Positions 25,724 through 34,665 of a stretch of DNA of 64,000 nucleotides are shown here, in pieces (the stretch's first letter is position 1; every line of letters starts with the position of its first letter). The notes under the pieces were generated by a model. It was not told where the DNA came from and did not search any database. It saw only the letters and a program-made list of their open reading frames with translations. This DNA is from Paenibacillus marchantiophytorum (GTDB taxonomy: Bacteria; Bacillota; Bacilli; Paenibacillales; NBRC-103111): NCBI RefSeq assembly GCF_014640555.1, contig NZ_BMHE01000001.1:186001-250000 (forward strand), written 5' to 3'. Position numbers and translations under genes: made by a program.

Positions 25724-27685
25724 ATGCGGCGATATTTATCTACTATTACTCTAGCTCTTGGTTTAGGAATCATCCTCTTTCCTCATCACTCTAATAACGA
25801 AACCAAACCAGGCCCGGAAGTGTATAGTGCAAAGTATGAGACGAATTCGAAGTTAGCTCTCCTCGAACAGGATGTGAAGCTGACAGACGATTTGTGCAGA
25901 ACCCAATGCTCAACCGACTATGTGAAAATGATTTCCCAGATCGAAGCCGGAGAACAACCAGACAAGGTCTTAACCAGCATGAAGTCTGCGCACGAAAAAA
26001 TGGATGTGCTTATTTGGACGAAACGCAGTCAAACCATTGAGCAAGGGGTAAAAGCCGGAGAAATACCTGTTTCTTATAAAGATCAAGCTGCTGCTTATTT
26101 GGCGGAAGCCAAAGCTGCGGCAGAATCGGGAAGACACTACCAATCCCCGAAATTCGGCGCTGGGCAGCAAGTTTATTTTGTCCAAGGACTTCCCGCATCG
26201 AATGGTGAGAACTCGCTGATTGGCGTCATCCATCAAGATATTTTGCATCAAGTTACGGATCATCAGATGAAAAATTTGCGCCTTGAACCTTATCCCAATG
26301 AAAATAGATGGAAAGTGGAATCGGTCGATACCGACACGCTGAAAGATAAAGTGGTTGATCATCCGGAAGATAATCAAGGTACCAGCCATTATCACCAAAA
26401 TGAAGTTGTCGTCAAATTCAAGCAAGACCCTACCGAAGCTCAACTGGCACAGATCAAAAGTGAGATTAAAGCGACATCTGTTCAAAAAATCGGTTATACC
26501 TTTGTCTTCCGCACGGAAGGCATGGAAGCCAAAGCCCTTATGGCTTATTTCGGCAAATGGGATGTTGCCTATGTTGAGCCTCATTTTCTTTATCTAACGA
26601 ATGATTATTATGATGATCAGGAAGAAGATACGACCGATACGACTAAGTCCAATTATACAGATTCACAGAATTCACAAACGTCTAGCATAGCGCCAAACTT
26701 CAAGCCGAATGACAATTTATTCAGCAAATATCAATGGAATCTCCCTCTGATTGAAACCGTCGAAGGGTGGCAATTCAATCGCGGCGCCAAAGATGTTATT
26801 GTCGCTGTTGTAGACACGGGAGCTGATCTGCAGCATCCTGACTTAAAGGGGCAACTGCTGCCAGGCTACAATGTGATTACCGGCAACGATCAACCGCAAG
26901 ATGATGTGGGACATGGCACACATGTTACAGGCGTCATTGCTGCGATCGTCAACAACAACCTGGGTGTTGCGGGGATGACCTGGTACAACAAAGTAATGCC
27001 GGTCAAAGTGTTGGATCAGACAGGTGCAGGCAGCACCTACTCCGTTGCTCAAGGGATTATCTGGGCAGCCGATCATGGCGCCAAGGTGATGAATTTAAGC
27101 CTCGGGAATTACGCCGACTCCGGATTTCTGCACGATGCCATTAAATACGCCTATGACAAAGACGTAGCGCTCATCGCGGCGAGCGGCAACGATAATACAG
27201 AAAGACCAGGCTATCCTGCTGCTTATCCGGAAGTATTCGCCGTAGCTGCCAGTGATTCAGAAAATAAAAAAGCTCCTTTTTCCAACTATGGTGATTACAT
27301 TGATGTGACTGCGCCTGGTGTAAGCATTGCGAGTACGTATCCTGACAATCAATATGCGGCCTTATCCGGGACTTCGATGGCAAGCCCTCACGTGACGGCA
27401 TTGGCAGCGTTGATCCGATCCACGAATCCCAATTTGAAAAATACCGACGTGTACCAAATCATGAGAGACTCAGCTCAAGACTTGGGTACAACTGGTTTTG
27501 ACAAATATTTTGGCTACGGGCTGATCGATGTCTCCAAAGCCATCCAATTGGCCGAAAAACGAACAAGCACTAGCTTTAATTGGTCCAAAAACTGGTTTAC
27601 CCAGCGGTTCATCTCCCAGAAATATGCATGGAGACTCAATGACAATGGCTTAGCGAAAACCAGCGAATCGAAAACTAATTTCTGA
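25724..27685 (+). CDS. Exported subtilisin-like serine protease (S8 family) with long N-terminal region
   Basis: 653 residues. An N-terminal export/anchor helix 'TITLALGLGIILF' is followed by an unusual ~185-residue region rich in charged residues, then an I9-type propeptide 'NEVVVKFKQDPTEAQLAQI' ... 'AYVEPHFLY' (about 218-290) and the catalytic domain (about 340-610). Catalytic triad: Asp in 'AVVDTGADLQHPDL', His in 'GHGTHVTGVIA', Ser in 'LSGTSMASPHVTALAAL', with the oxyanion Asn in 'AASGNDN'. A ~40-residue basic tail ends the protein. The start is ATG 25724 with AGGAGG 7 nt upstream. A terminator follows at once. It is the only plus-strand gene in this stretch. Confidence 0.93.
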   Translation: MRRYLSTITLALGLGIILFPHHSNNETKPGPEVYSAKYETNSKLALLEQDVKLTDDLCRTQCSTDYVKMISQIEAGEQPDKVLTSMKSAHEKMDVLIWTKRSQTIEQGVKAGEIPVSYKDQAAAYLAEAKAAAESGRHYQSPKFGAGQQVYFVQGLPASNGENSLIGVIHQDILHQVTDHQMKNLRLEPYPNENRWKVESVDTDTLKDKVVDHPEDNQGTSHYHQNEVVVKFKQDPTEAQLAQIKSEIKATSVQKIGYTFVFRTEGMEAKALMAYFGKWDVAYVEPHFLYLTNDYYDDQEEDTTDTTKSNYTDSQNSQTSSIAPNFKPNDNLFSKYQWNLPLIETVEGWQFNRGAKDVIVAVVDTGADLQHPDLKGQLLPGYNVITGNDQPQDDVGHGTHVTGVIAAIVNNNLGVAGMTWYNKVMPVKVLDQTGAGSTYSVAQGIIWAADHGAKVMNLSLGNYADSGFLHDAIKYAYDKDVALIAASGNDNTERPGYPAAYPEVFAVAASDSENKKAPFSNYGDYIDVTAPGVSIASTYPDNQYAALSGTSMASPHVTALAALIRSTNPNLKNTDVYQIMRDSAQDLGTTGFDKYFGYGLIDVSKAIQLAEKRTSTSFNWSKNWFTQRFISQKYAWRLNDNGLAKTSESKTNF

Positions 27686-27692
27686 TTTATCA

Positions 27693-27733
27693 GGCTGCCC
27701 TGGGAGGTTTACGGACCTTGGGGCAGCTTTTTG
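27693..27733 (+). terminator. Terminator after the S8 protease gene
   Basis: Stem GCTGCCC 27694-27700 / GGGCAGC 27721-27727 followed by TTTTTG on the plus strand. Confidence 0.88.
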
Positions 27734-27751
27734 CGTGACCCTATATAAAAA

Positions 27752-27782
27752 TAAATACCCGCAAGGCCTAAGCCTTGCGGGT
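27752..27782 (-). terminator. Terminator of rnpB
   Basis: 11-bp perfect stem ACCCGCAAGGC 27757-27767 / GCCTTGCGGGT 27772-27782 with a 4-nt loop; minus-strand tail ATTTATTTTTAT. Confidence 0.93.
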
Positions 27783-27789
27783 AACCGAC

Positions 27790-28217
27790 AGTATGGAAAG
27801 TTTGCCGTAAGCCGGGTTCTGTACTTCCGGTGGTCATAGCGGGCGTCTGTCCCCTGCCACCATTGAAGCGACAATCATCTATCTAGGCCATACATTGCTG
27901 CACAGCTCAAGCGACCAACCCGAACGCGTCTCAGGCGAAGACTGCCGCCTCGAAAGCGGCTAGCGTTCCTCTAGGTCTTGCTCCAAGTGGGGTTTACCAG
28001 GATCTATGTCACCATAGAACCTCGTGGTCTCTTACACCACGGTTCCACCCTTGCCTGATCTTGTCCGAAGACAAGCCATCGGCGGTCCATTTCTGTGGCC
28101 CTATCCTTCAACTCGCGTTGACTGGACGTTATCCAGCACCCTGCCATATGGAGCCCGGACTTTCCTCTCGCTGTGGCTTACCCACAGCCAGCGATTGTCT
28201 GTCAAACTTTCCGACGC
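27790..28217 (-). ncRNA. rnpB: RNase P RNA (catalytic subunit), type A-like
   Basis: Catalytic RNA that trims the 5' leader of pre-tRNA. On the minus strand the universally conserved segments appear in order: GAGGAAAGTCCGGGCTC near the 5' end (CR-I), GGGTGGAACCGTGG-type P-region in the middle, GGTAAACCCC (CR-III/IV region), TAGATAGATGATTG (CR-V neighbourhood) and ACAGAACCCGGCTTAC near the 3' end. P1 pairs GGAAAGTTTG (28203-28212 on the other strand) with CAAACTTTCC (27795-27804). The layout (CATATGGCAGGGTGCTGG after CR-I, then GATCAGGCAAGGGTGGAAC) follows the ancestral A type of Escherichia coli rather than the B type of Bacillus subtilis. Ends are approximate: the 5' end is placed from the promoter, the 3' end from P1 and the terminator. 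Confidence 0.95.
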
Positions 28218-28224
28218 ATTTGCT

Positions 28225-28253
28225 AGTATACTAGGAATGCCTTTGAATTACAA
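28225..28253 (-). promoter_or_regulatory. rnpB: SigA promoter of rnpB
   Basis: Minus-strand TTGTAA (28248-28253), 17-bp spacer, TATACT (28225-28230), which puts the start of transcription near 28217, right at the expected 5' end of the RNA. Confidence 0.85.
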
Positions 28254-28264
28254 CTCTGTTTGTT

Positions 28265-29374
28265 CTATAAAAACTGAAACGGTTCTGTATCGACCGCGGA
28301 TGCCAGCACCTGCGTATCCGTTTTGGTCAGTTGCGCGGCGAGATAATCGGCCACGCCGCGCTTCATGATCTTCTCGACGTTGTGCCCAACGTCGATCAAG
28401 GTCAACCCCGCAGCCAACGCATCATGCGCGGTGTGGTAGTCGATGTCGCCGGTGACCAGCACATCGGCGCCGGCAAACATGGCGTGCCGCATGTAGCGGC
28501 CCCCGGAGCCGCCCAGCACGGCCACCTTGCGGATGGGCCGCGTTAGATCCCCGACGACGCGCACCGCCGGCACGTCGAAGACCTGCTTCGCGAGCTCGGT
28601 CAGCTCGCGGAGCGTCATGGCCGCGGGCAGCTTGCCTACGCGCCCCAGCCCGAACACTCTACCCTTGAGGTCCATCGGGTAGAGGTCATAGGCCACCTCC
28701 TCATAGGGGTGGGCCTTGAGCATGGCTTGAACCGCCTTGCGCTGGACGCTCGCGGTTACAATTGTCTCTACGCGTACTTCCTGTACGCGCTCAAGCTTGC
28801 CCGCTTCCCCGATATACGGGTGCGTCCCTTCCTGCGGCAGGAACGTGCCCGTGCCGGGGATGTTGAAGCTGCAGTGGCTGTACTGCCCAATCCACCCCGC
28901 GCCCGCGGTGAATAGGGCATCCAGCACCGCCTGATGATGCGTCTCAGGGACGAAGACCACAAGCTTCTGCAGCTTCTCGGTATGCACATCTTCCAGATGC
29001 GTAAGCTCCGATAAGCCAAGCTTGTCCGCCATCATATCGTTGACGCCGCCTTCGGCCACATCCAAATTCGTATGGGCAATATAGACCGCGATGTCATTCT
29101 TGATTAATTTCTCATATAAACGGCCTGCCGGTGTATCCGTTTGAAGATGCGCAAGCGGCCGGAAAATAATCGCATGATGGGCGATTATTAAATTGGCTCC
29201 AAGCTCAATCGCTTCTTGAACGACCTCATCGGTAACATCCAGGGCGACCAGCACTTTTTGAATTTCTTTTTGCAGCGAACCTAACTGCAAGCCAATTTTG
29301 TCATCCGGCATCGCATAATGCTTGGGCGCCAGCTGTTCGAACAGCTGAACTACGGTTTGACCTTTTGCAAACAT
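28265..29374 (-). CDS. yqfO: Nif3-like dinuclear metal-centre protein (YqfO)
   Basis: 369 residues. Two Nif3 halves carry the metal ligands ('LIIAHHAIIFRPL' about 59-71, 'VYIAHTNLD', and C-terminal 'ADVLVTGDIDYHTAHDAL', 'LIDVGHNVEK'), separated by the PII/CutA-like insert (about 125-230) typical of the long Bacillales form. A hexameric, toroidal protein in known relatives (also annotated as GTP cyclohydrolase 1 type 2 homologue, a poorly supported name). Its start overlaps trmK by 25 bp, so the two are co-translated. The segment 28330-28930 is much more GC-rich (a sample line reaches 45 of 60) than the rest of the gene. Confidence 0.93.
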   Translation of the reverse strand: MFAKGQTVVQLFEQLAPKHYAMPDDKIGLQLGSLQKEIQKVLVALDVTDEVVQEAIELGANLIIAHHAIIFRPLAHLQTDTPAGRLYEKLIKNDIAVYIAHTNLDVAEGGVNDMMADKLGLSELTHLEDVHTEKLQKLVVFVPETHHQAVLDALFTAGAGWIGQYSHCSFNIPGTGTFLPQEGTHPYIGEAGKLERVQEVRVETIVTASVQRKAVQAMLKAHPYEEVAYDLYPMDLKGRVFGLGRVGKLPAAMTLRELTELAKQVFDVPAVRVVGDLTRPIRKVAVLGGSGGRYMRHAMFAGADVLVTGDIDYHTAHDALAAGLTLIDVGHNVEKIMKRGVADYLAAQLTKTDTQVLASAVDTEPFQFL

Positions 29375-30114
29375 GCGAGTACCTCCTTGATCTCATTCAT
29401 TTCTTGTCTCACTTGGGCCGCTTTCTCGATGGAAGCTTCTGCAGTTGATCGACCCAGTTGATCCTCAATCATCGCCAGCTTCCTTAATTCACTTTCCCAC
29501 TTTGCAAACCATACATCCGGTGCTTGATGGATCAAATAAGGCCCCATTTGAAACAGGCGCTCCTGTGAAACCTTTAAGCCTCCTGCAAGCAAGCGTTCCG
29601 TGTACAGGTCTGCCAGCTTTGCTCTCTCTTCCGCGGGTACAGCAACAGCCGTTAGAATTTCATAGATTTTGCCGTCTTCCTCCAGTATGGTTTCCGACTC
29701 CAGCTTCCACCCTTGTTCTAACAGCCAGCGTCGAACATGGTCTTCTCCAACGTTCGGCTGCAAAATGAGATGGGTCACTCCAGTAAGCTTATGTTTCCCC
29801 GCCTCCAGAATGCTTGCCATCAGACTGCCGCCCATACCGGCAATTGTGATCACATTCACTTCGCCTGCTTCAATCACCGCTAATCCGTCGCCGGATCTTA
29901 CACTTATTACTTTAGACAAGCCGCTCTCAAGCACCTGCCTTGTCGCAGCTTCATATGGACCTGGATTTACCTCACCCGCCACAGCAAACAAAATAATACC
30001 CCGCTGAGCCAAATAAGTTGGCAACAGGGCATGATCCGATCCAATATCCGCGACTTTGGAACCTGCAGGAACACGATCTGCAATCATTTGCAATCTTTTC
30101 GATAATTTCACCAT
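29350..30114 (-). CDS. trmK: tRNA (adenine-N1-22) methyltransferase TrmK
   Basis: 254 residues. SAM-binding Rossmann fold with motif I 'KVADIGSDHALLPTYLA' (about 20-36), acidic end of strand 2 'AGEVNPGPYEAA', and the TrmK-specific 'VITIAGMGGSLMASIL' (about 90-105). The C-terminal ~70 residues form the coiled-coil domain used for tRNA binding. It methylates A22 in tRNA-Ser and others. Precedes yqfO in the same operon, as in B. subtilis. Confidence 0.95.
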   Translation of the reverse strand: MVKLSKRLQMIADRVPAGSKVADIGSDHALLPTYLAQRGIILFAVAGEVNPGPYEAATRQVLESGLSKVISVRSGDGLAVIEAGEVNVITIAGMGGSLMASILEAGKHKLTGVTHLILQPNVGEDHVRRWLLEQGWKLESETILEEDGKIYEILTAVAVPAEERAKLADLYTERLLAGGLKVSQERLFQMGPYLIHQAPDVWFAKWESELRKLAMIEDQLGRSTAEASIEKAAQVRQEMNEIKEVLACLQKVKP

Positions 30115-30117
30115 ACG

Positions 30118-30960
30118 TTACATTACCCACTCTACCCATTTTTTACGAAACAAAAATAACGCGATGCCCGCAGAAACTAATTTAGCTGTAAAAGACAATT
30201 GGATGACGCGTGCTGTCATATCGACATCAACTAAGAATGTCATAGCCTCTGGCGCAAACCAAGCGATGCCGCCAACCAGAAGCAATACACCAGCCGCCTG
30301 CTTATTCGTATGATGCGCAAGCCAAGCAATCCATATGAGTACAATACTCACCGGTATCCAACTAATTTCGAGTGAGAACCAGCCTGGACTCTCCAACTTA
30401 TGCAGAAGCAGCCAGCCATAAGTGCCTACTAAGCCCAACCAACCGCAAAGCTGATAAATCGCCATGCGTCCTACAAGGCCATTAAATAACCATACAACAC
30501 TGCAGAAAGCTAAATATCCTACATAGGCATAGGATGACTGAACTTCATGTATGTCCATCAAGTATAGACCAAGAAGCAGCAATGCAACCGAAGCAACCCC
30601 ACAAAGCAGATAGGAAACTACAGGAGCTTTCGTGAACTGCCGGTAAGCAAACCCATAACAAATGATGACAAAAAGCGTGGAAATTCCAATTTGCATTGGC
30701 ATTCCAAAAGAGTTAAAATTAAGAGCAGATAAGGCCAGAGCGGCAATCACCGCCATAACGACTAACCATATTTTCCAATTACTGTTTGCTACCGAGGTTG
30801 CGGATACCCCCATTAATGAAGCCGGTTTAGGCGTCGCCTCATCCACATACAAATTCAATAGAAAATCACAATAGTGCTCGGGAAGCAGCTTGCTTCTGCG
30901 CCAATGATCGATTTCCCTTACAATCACTTTTCGTTTCTCAGCATCCATTTCGTCGCTCAC
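30118..30960 (-). CDS. Polytopic membrane protein of unknown function
   Basis: 280 residues. An N-terminal soluble ~45 residues ('VREIDHWRRSKLLPEHYCDF'), in the style of DUF2157 proteins, is followed by eight or nine membrane helices up to the C-terminal 'LFLFRKKWVEWVM'. It sits 3 bp upstream of trmK and about 100 bp downstream of sigA, the place taken by cccA (cytochrome c550) in B. subtilis. The function is not recognised. Confidence 0.8.
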   Translation of the reverse strand: MSDEMDAEKRKVIVREIDHWRRSKLLPEHYCDFLLNLYVDEATPKPASLMGVSATSVANSNWKIWLVVMAVIAALALSALNFNSFGMPMQIGISTLFVIICYGFAYRQFTKAPVVSYLLCGVASVALLLLGLYLMDIHEVQSSYAYVGYLAFCSVVWLFNGLVGRMAIYQLCGWLGLVGTYGWLLLHKLESPGWFSLEISWIPVSIVLIWIAWLAHHTNKQAAGVLLLVGGIAWFAPEAMTFLVDVDMTARVIQLSFTAKLVSAGIALFLFRKKWVEWVM

Positions 30961-31013
30961 CTTCCTAGCTACTTTATCGGTGATTTTGCCCTTAATTTTT
31001 AGACATAATTTTC

Positions 31014-31046
31014 ATAAAAAAAGACCCCGCCGAATATGGCAGGGCC
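31014..31046 (-). terminator. Terminator after sigA
   Basis: Stem CCCCGCC 31025-31031 with GGCAGGG 31038-31044 (one wobble position); minus-strand tail TCTTTTTTTAT. Confidence 0.75.
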
Positions 31047-31060
31047 CTCTCACAGCGTCT

Positions 31061-32176
31061 TTATTCTAAGAAATCTTTCAAACGTTTGCTACGGCTAGGA
31101 TGTCTCAACTTACGCAACGCTTTCGCTTCAATCTGACGAATCCGCTCACGTGTTACGCCAAACACCTTACCTACTTCTTCCAATGTACGGGTACGTCCAT
31201 CATCAAGACCGAAACGCAAGCGAAGCACATTCTCTTCTCTTTCCGTCAACGTATCCAGGACATCCTCAAGCTGTTCCTTCAGAAGTTCATACGCAGCAGC
31301 ATCTGCCGGAGCCAATGCTTCTTGATCCTCAATGAAATCTCCCAAATGCGAATCGTCTTCTTCACCAATTGGTGTTTCCAGCGATACCGGTTCTTGTGCG
31401 ATCTTCATGATTTCACGAACTTTGTCGGTGCTCAAATCCATCTCTTTGGCAATCTCTTCCGGCGTTGGTTCGCGCCCCAGTTCTTGCAGCAATTGGCGAG
31501 AAACACGGATTAATTTATTAATGGTTTCGACCATATGTACAGGAATCCGAATCGTTCTCGCTTGGTCAGCAATAGCGCGAGTTATCGCTTGACGAATCCA
31601 CCACGTCGCATAGGTACTGAATTTGTAGCCTTTGGTATGATCGAACTTTTCAACGGCTTTAATGAGACCCATGTTTCCTTCTTGGATTAAATCAAGGAAA
31701 AGCATGCCGCGGCCTACATATCTTTTGGCGATACTGACAACGAGTCGCAAGTTCGCTTCTGCCAAGCGTCTCTTCGCTTCTTCGTCCCCATTTTCGATCC
31801 GTTTGGCTAAACCAACTTCATCTTCCGCAGAAAGAAGCGGCACACGACCAATTTCCTTCAAATACATCCGAACTGGATCATTAATCTTAATTCCAGGCGG
31901 CAAAGCCAGATCATCATCGAAGTTGAATTCATCGCGTTCGTTCTCTTCCGGATTCATCGAATCCTCATCAGATTCATTCCCAACATCGATACCTTGCTCT
32001 GAAAGCTGTTCAAAAAACTCATCGATTTGTTCTGGATCCTGATCGAAGGGAGCTAATTTCTCCATAATATCCTTGTAAGTAAGTGAGGACCGCTTTTTCC
32101 CCTGCTCAATAAGCTGGTCTTTCACCTGGTCCAGGGTCAACTCTGTCTCTAGTTCTGTACGCTGATCATTCGCCAT
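31061..32176 (-). CDS. sigA: Primary sigma factor SigA (RpoD)
   Basis: 371 residues, the expected Bacillales length. Region 1.1 N-terminal, then region 1.2 '[19 protein letters not shown]', region 2 with '[19 protein letters not shown]', region 3 and region 4.2 '[17 protein letters not shown]'. It directs core RNA polymerase to TTGACA/TATAAT promoters. The start at ATG 32176 is set by GGAGGGAG 8 nt upstream; the frame extends to 32203 without a ribosome binding site. It follows dnaG by 36 bp, giving the classical dnaG-sigA order. Confidence 0.98.
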   Translation of the reverse strand: MANDQRTELETELTLDQVKDQLIEQGKKRSSLTYKDIMEKLAPFDQDPEQIDEFFEQLSEQGIDVGNESDEDSMNPEENERDEFNFDDDLALPPGIKINDPVRMYLKEIGRVPLLSAEDEVGLAKRIENGDEEAKRRLAEANLRLVVSIAKRYVGRGMLFLDLIQEGNMGLIKAVEKFDHTKGYKFSTYATWWIRQAITRAIADQARTIRIPVHMVETINKLIRVSRQLLQELGREPTPEEIAKEMDLSTDKVREIMKIAQEPVSLETPIGEEDDSHLGDFIEDQEALAPADAAAYELLKEQLEDVLDTLTEREENVLRLRFGLDDGRTRTLEEVGKVFGVTRERIRQIEAKALRKLRHPSRSKRLKDFLE

Positions 32177-32212
32177 AGTACGGACTCCCTCCTCCCTAGT
32201 CATTCAGCAATT

Positions 32213-34060
32213 CTAAGTTGACTTCAATCGTTTTTCTAGGGCGATAATTTCAATTGCTATTTGTGCTGCTCTTAGATGGTCGCCCGCGCGCTCGGCGCGA
32301 ACTCGTTCTTCTTTCTTGCGTTCAACTTCATCTTGCATAGGAACTTTGCGAATTTGGCGAATATAGTCGTCAATCACTTGTTCGTTCATTCCATGACCAG
32401 CTCCCATCATAACAATGGAACTAGCCAAGCTCTCCAGCTGTTCGTCTTGCAGCATGGCAATGTATCGGCTTGCATCCGGCTCAGCATTCTGAGCGTAGTA
32501 AGCATATAAATAAGCAGCTAAGACTGCGTGAGCTTCAACATTGAACTGATCACCCAATTGTGCTTCCACGTGGGTACAAACATCTCGATCATGCATCATT
32601 ACAGCAAGAATTAATCGTTCTGCATTGTGATAAGCGGGCAAAAGAGAAGGCGTTTTCTTACGTGTTCGTTCCGCTGTTCTCCCATTATTCATAACATTAT
32701 TCCACAGAATTGGTTTATTATCCCCATCTGGTCGGTTTTTTTCCGATTGCAGCAAGATTTCATGAAGGTCAAGCTTCATGGCTTCATACGAGGAATCTGG
32801 GAATTCTGACGCCAATTGTTTCAAATAATGTTCGCGCTCCATTGGAGAATGGAGATCACTGATTAATTTTACAGCGGATTGCAGATAACGCAGTCGGTCA
32901 CCGTCCTCATGCAACTTAAAATTTCTGCGGATATACAAAAGCTTATATTTCATCGACGGTACGGCAGGTTCAATGATCTCCCGCACAAATCGGTCAAAAC
33001 CATAATTTCTGACATAATCATCAGGGTCTTTGCCATCCGGCAGCATTGCCACTGTCACTCGGCTTCCCGTTTCTTCCAAGATCGGAATGCTTTTGAAAGC
33101 TGCAGATTGACCGGCATTATCCCCGTCATAACAAATGACGATTTGGTCCGCATTGCGGTTCAGTAAAGCTGCATGCTCCTTAGTCAAAGCGGTCCCCATT
33201 GTAGCGACACCATTGCTGATACCAGCTTCCCAAGCTTTGATTACATCCACATAACCCTCGAAGAGCACAGCTTGTTGAAGCTTTCGCATATTGGGCCTAG
33301 CCTGGTGAAGGTTGTACATCGTTCTGCTCTTGTTGAACAAAATGGACTCTGGACTATTCAGATACTTAGGCTGCCCATCTCCCATTGATCTGCCGCCGAA
33401 GGCAATCACTTTGCCAGTAGCGTCACAAATAGGAAAAATAATGCGTTCGCGAAATTTATCGACATAGCCGTTCCCTTCATGTTTGGCTGAGAGCAATCCG
33501 CCCTTCTCCATGAGTGCCAGATCAAACTCACGTTTCTCGAGCTGTTGAACGAGTGTATCCCACATCGCCGGAGCATAACCAATCTGAAACGTATCGATCA
33601 GCTTATCCGAAATGCCTCGTGATGCCAAATATCCTTTGGCTACTTTGCCTTGATCCGTATTGCCAAGAATGTAATGATACAGTTTCGCCGTAAAATCATA
33701 TGCCTTCAGTAAAGTAGCTTTCTCTTGCTGCTGCTCGTTCTGTTCCTCGGTCGCTTCTTCCCATGTGATGGGAATATCTGCTTCCTCGGCAAGCTTGGTG
33801 ATGGCTTCAGCGAAGCTTAGTCCTTCAATCTCCATAATGAAACGAATTAAATTGCCGCCTACATTACAGCCAAAGCAACGATAAATTTGTTTCTCTGGTG
33901 TAACTGTAAAAGAAGGACTTTTCTCGGAATGGAAAGGACATAGTCCCTTCATATAATGCCCTTGTTTGCTCAAATGCACGTGCCTGCCAATTACATCAAC
34001 GATGTCATGGCGCTTGAGTACAGCCTCAATGACCTCTTCAGGTATGCGTCCGTACCGCAT
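32213..34060 (-). CDS. dnaG: DNA primase DnaG
   Basis: 615 residues. Zinc ribbon 'LCPFHSEKSPSF' ... 'YRCFGCNVGG' (about 40-66), catalytic core, TOPRIM motifs 'LFEGYVDVIKAWEAG' and 'VICYDGDNAGQSA', and a helical C-terminal helicase-binding domain that is diverged as usual. It makes RNA primers for the replication fork. Start ATG 34058-34060. Confidence 0.98.
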   Translation of the reverse strand: MRYGRIPEEVIEAVLKRHDIVDVIGRHVHLSKQGHYMKGLCPFHSEKSPSFTVTPEKQIYRCFGCNVGGNLIRFIMEIEGLSFAEAITKLAEEADIPITWEEATEEQNEQQQEKATLLKAYDFTAKLYHYILGNTDQGKVAKGYLASRGISDKLIDTFQIGYAPAMWDTLVQQLEKREFDLALMEKGGLLSAKHEGNGYVDKFRERIIFPICDATGKVIAFGGRSMGDGQPKYLNSPESILFNKSRTMYNLHQARPNMRKLQQAVLFEGYVDVIKAWEAGISNGVATMGTALTKEHAALLNRNADQIVICYDGDNAGQSAAFKSIPILEETGSRVTVAMLPDGKDPDDYVRNYGFDRFVREIIEPAVPSMKYKLLYIRRNFKLHEDGDRLRYLQSAVKLISDLHSPMEREHYLKQLASEFPDSSYEAMKLDLHEILLQSEKNRPDGDNKPILWNNVMNNGRTAERTRKKTPSLLPAYHNAERLILAVMMHDRDVCTHVEAQLGDQFNVEAHAVLAAYLYAYYAQNAEPDASRYIAMLQDEQLESLASSIVMMGAGHGMNEQVIDDYIRQIRKVPMQDEVERKKEERVRAERAGDHLRAAQIAIEIIALEKRLKST

Positions 34061-34110
34061 TTTTTATTCCACCTACAATTCAGGTCGCTTTTCCGACTAA
34101 TTACTATTCG

Positions 34111-34575
34111 CTACTCATTTTCGATTTCCTGCAAATATTTTAAAAGTTTTGTCAAACCATGTAGAAAATTTTTACGATCTTCCTCTGTGAACGGTTTTGG
34201 ACCCTTGGTATGCTTGCCGCTTCTGCGCATTTTTGCCGATACGTGGCGACGTTCCAATAGGAAATCAATCGAGCTATTGGTATATTCCTGCCCTCGATTC
34301 GTCAAGCATATAGAACCCTTTGCCAATCCCAAGGCGGCGAGACCGAAGTCCTGGGTGACCAAAATATCTCCTGGCTTAATCTGATTGGCGATGTACAGAT
34401 CAACAGATTGGTCCGATCGGTCCACTTGAACGACCTTCACGCCAGGGTTTTCCTTCATCCGATGATCAAAAGAGGCAACTAGAACAACTTGTACACCAAA
34501 CTGCCTACCTGCGTGCTCAATTTCAGATTTCACGGGACAAGCATCGGCGTCAACGATGATGCATCTCGTTCGCAT
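34111..34575 (-). CDS. yqxD: YaiI/YqxD family protein (DUF188, PIN-like)
   Basis: 154 residues. Starts 'RCIIVDADACPVKSEI' and contains 'GDILVTQDFGLAALGL' and 'SAKMRRSGKHTKGPKPFTEE', all diagnostic of the YaiI/YqxD family, with the acidic residues of a PIN-like nuclease fold. Biochemical activity is not established. It lies just upstream of dnaG as in B. subtilis. Confidence 0.93.
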   Translation of the reverse strand: MRTRCIIVDADACPVKSEIEHAGRQFGVQVVLVASFDHRMKENPGVKVVQVDRSDQSVDLYIANQIKPGDILVTQDFGLAALGLAKGSICLTNRGQEYTNSSIDFLLERRHVSAKMRRSGKHTKGPKPFTEEDRKNFLHGLTKLLKYLQEIENE

Positions 34576-34665
34576 GTGGTTCAGCCCCTGCCCTTAAATG
34601 AAATCTCACCGTACTATTATATACGATGGACTTGCAAAAAATCCTGCTAGGATAAACATAAAATC

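Noticed and set aside
25970..26584. Minus-strand frame of 204 codons inside the S8 protease gene
   Set aside because: No ribosome binding site or domain; the protease frame has a clear start, motifs and terminator.
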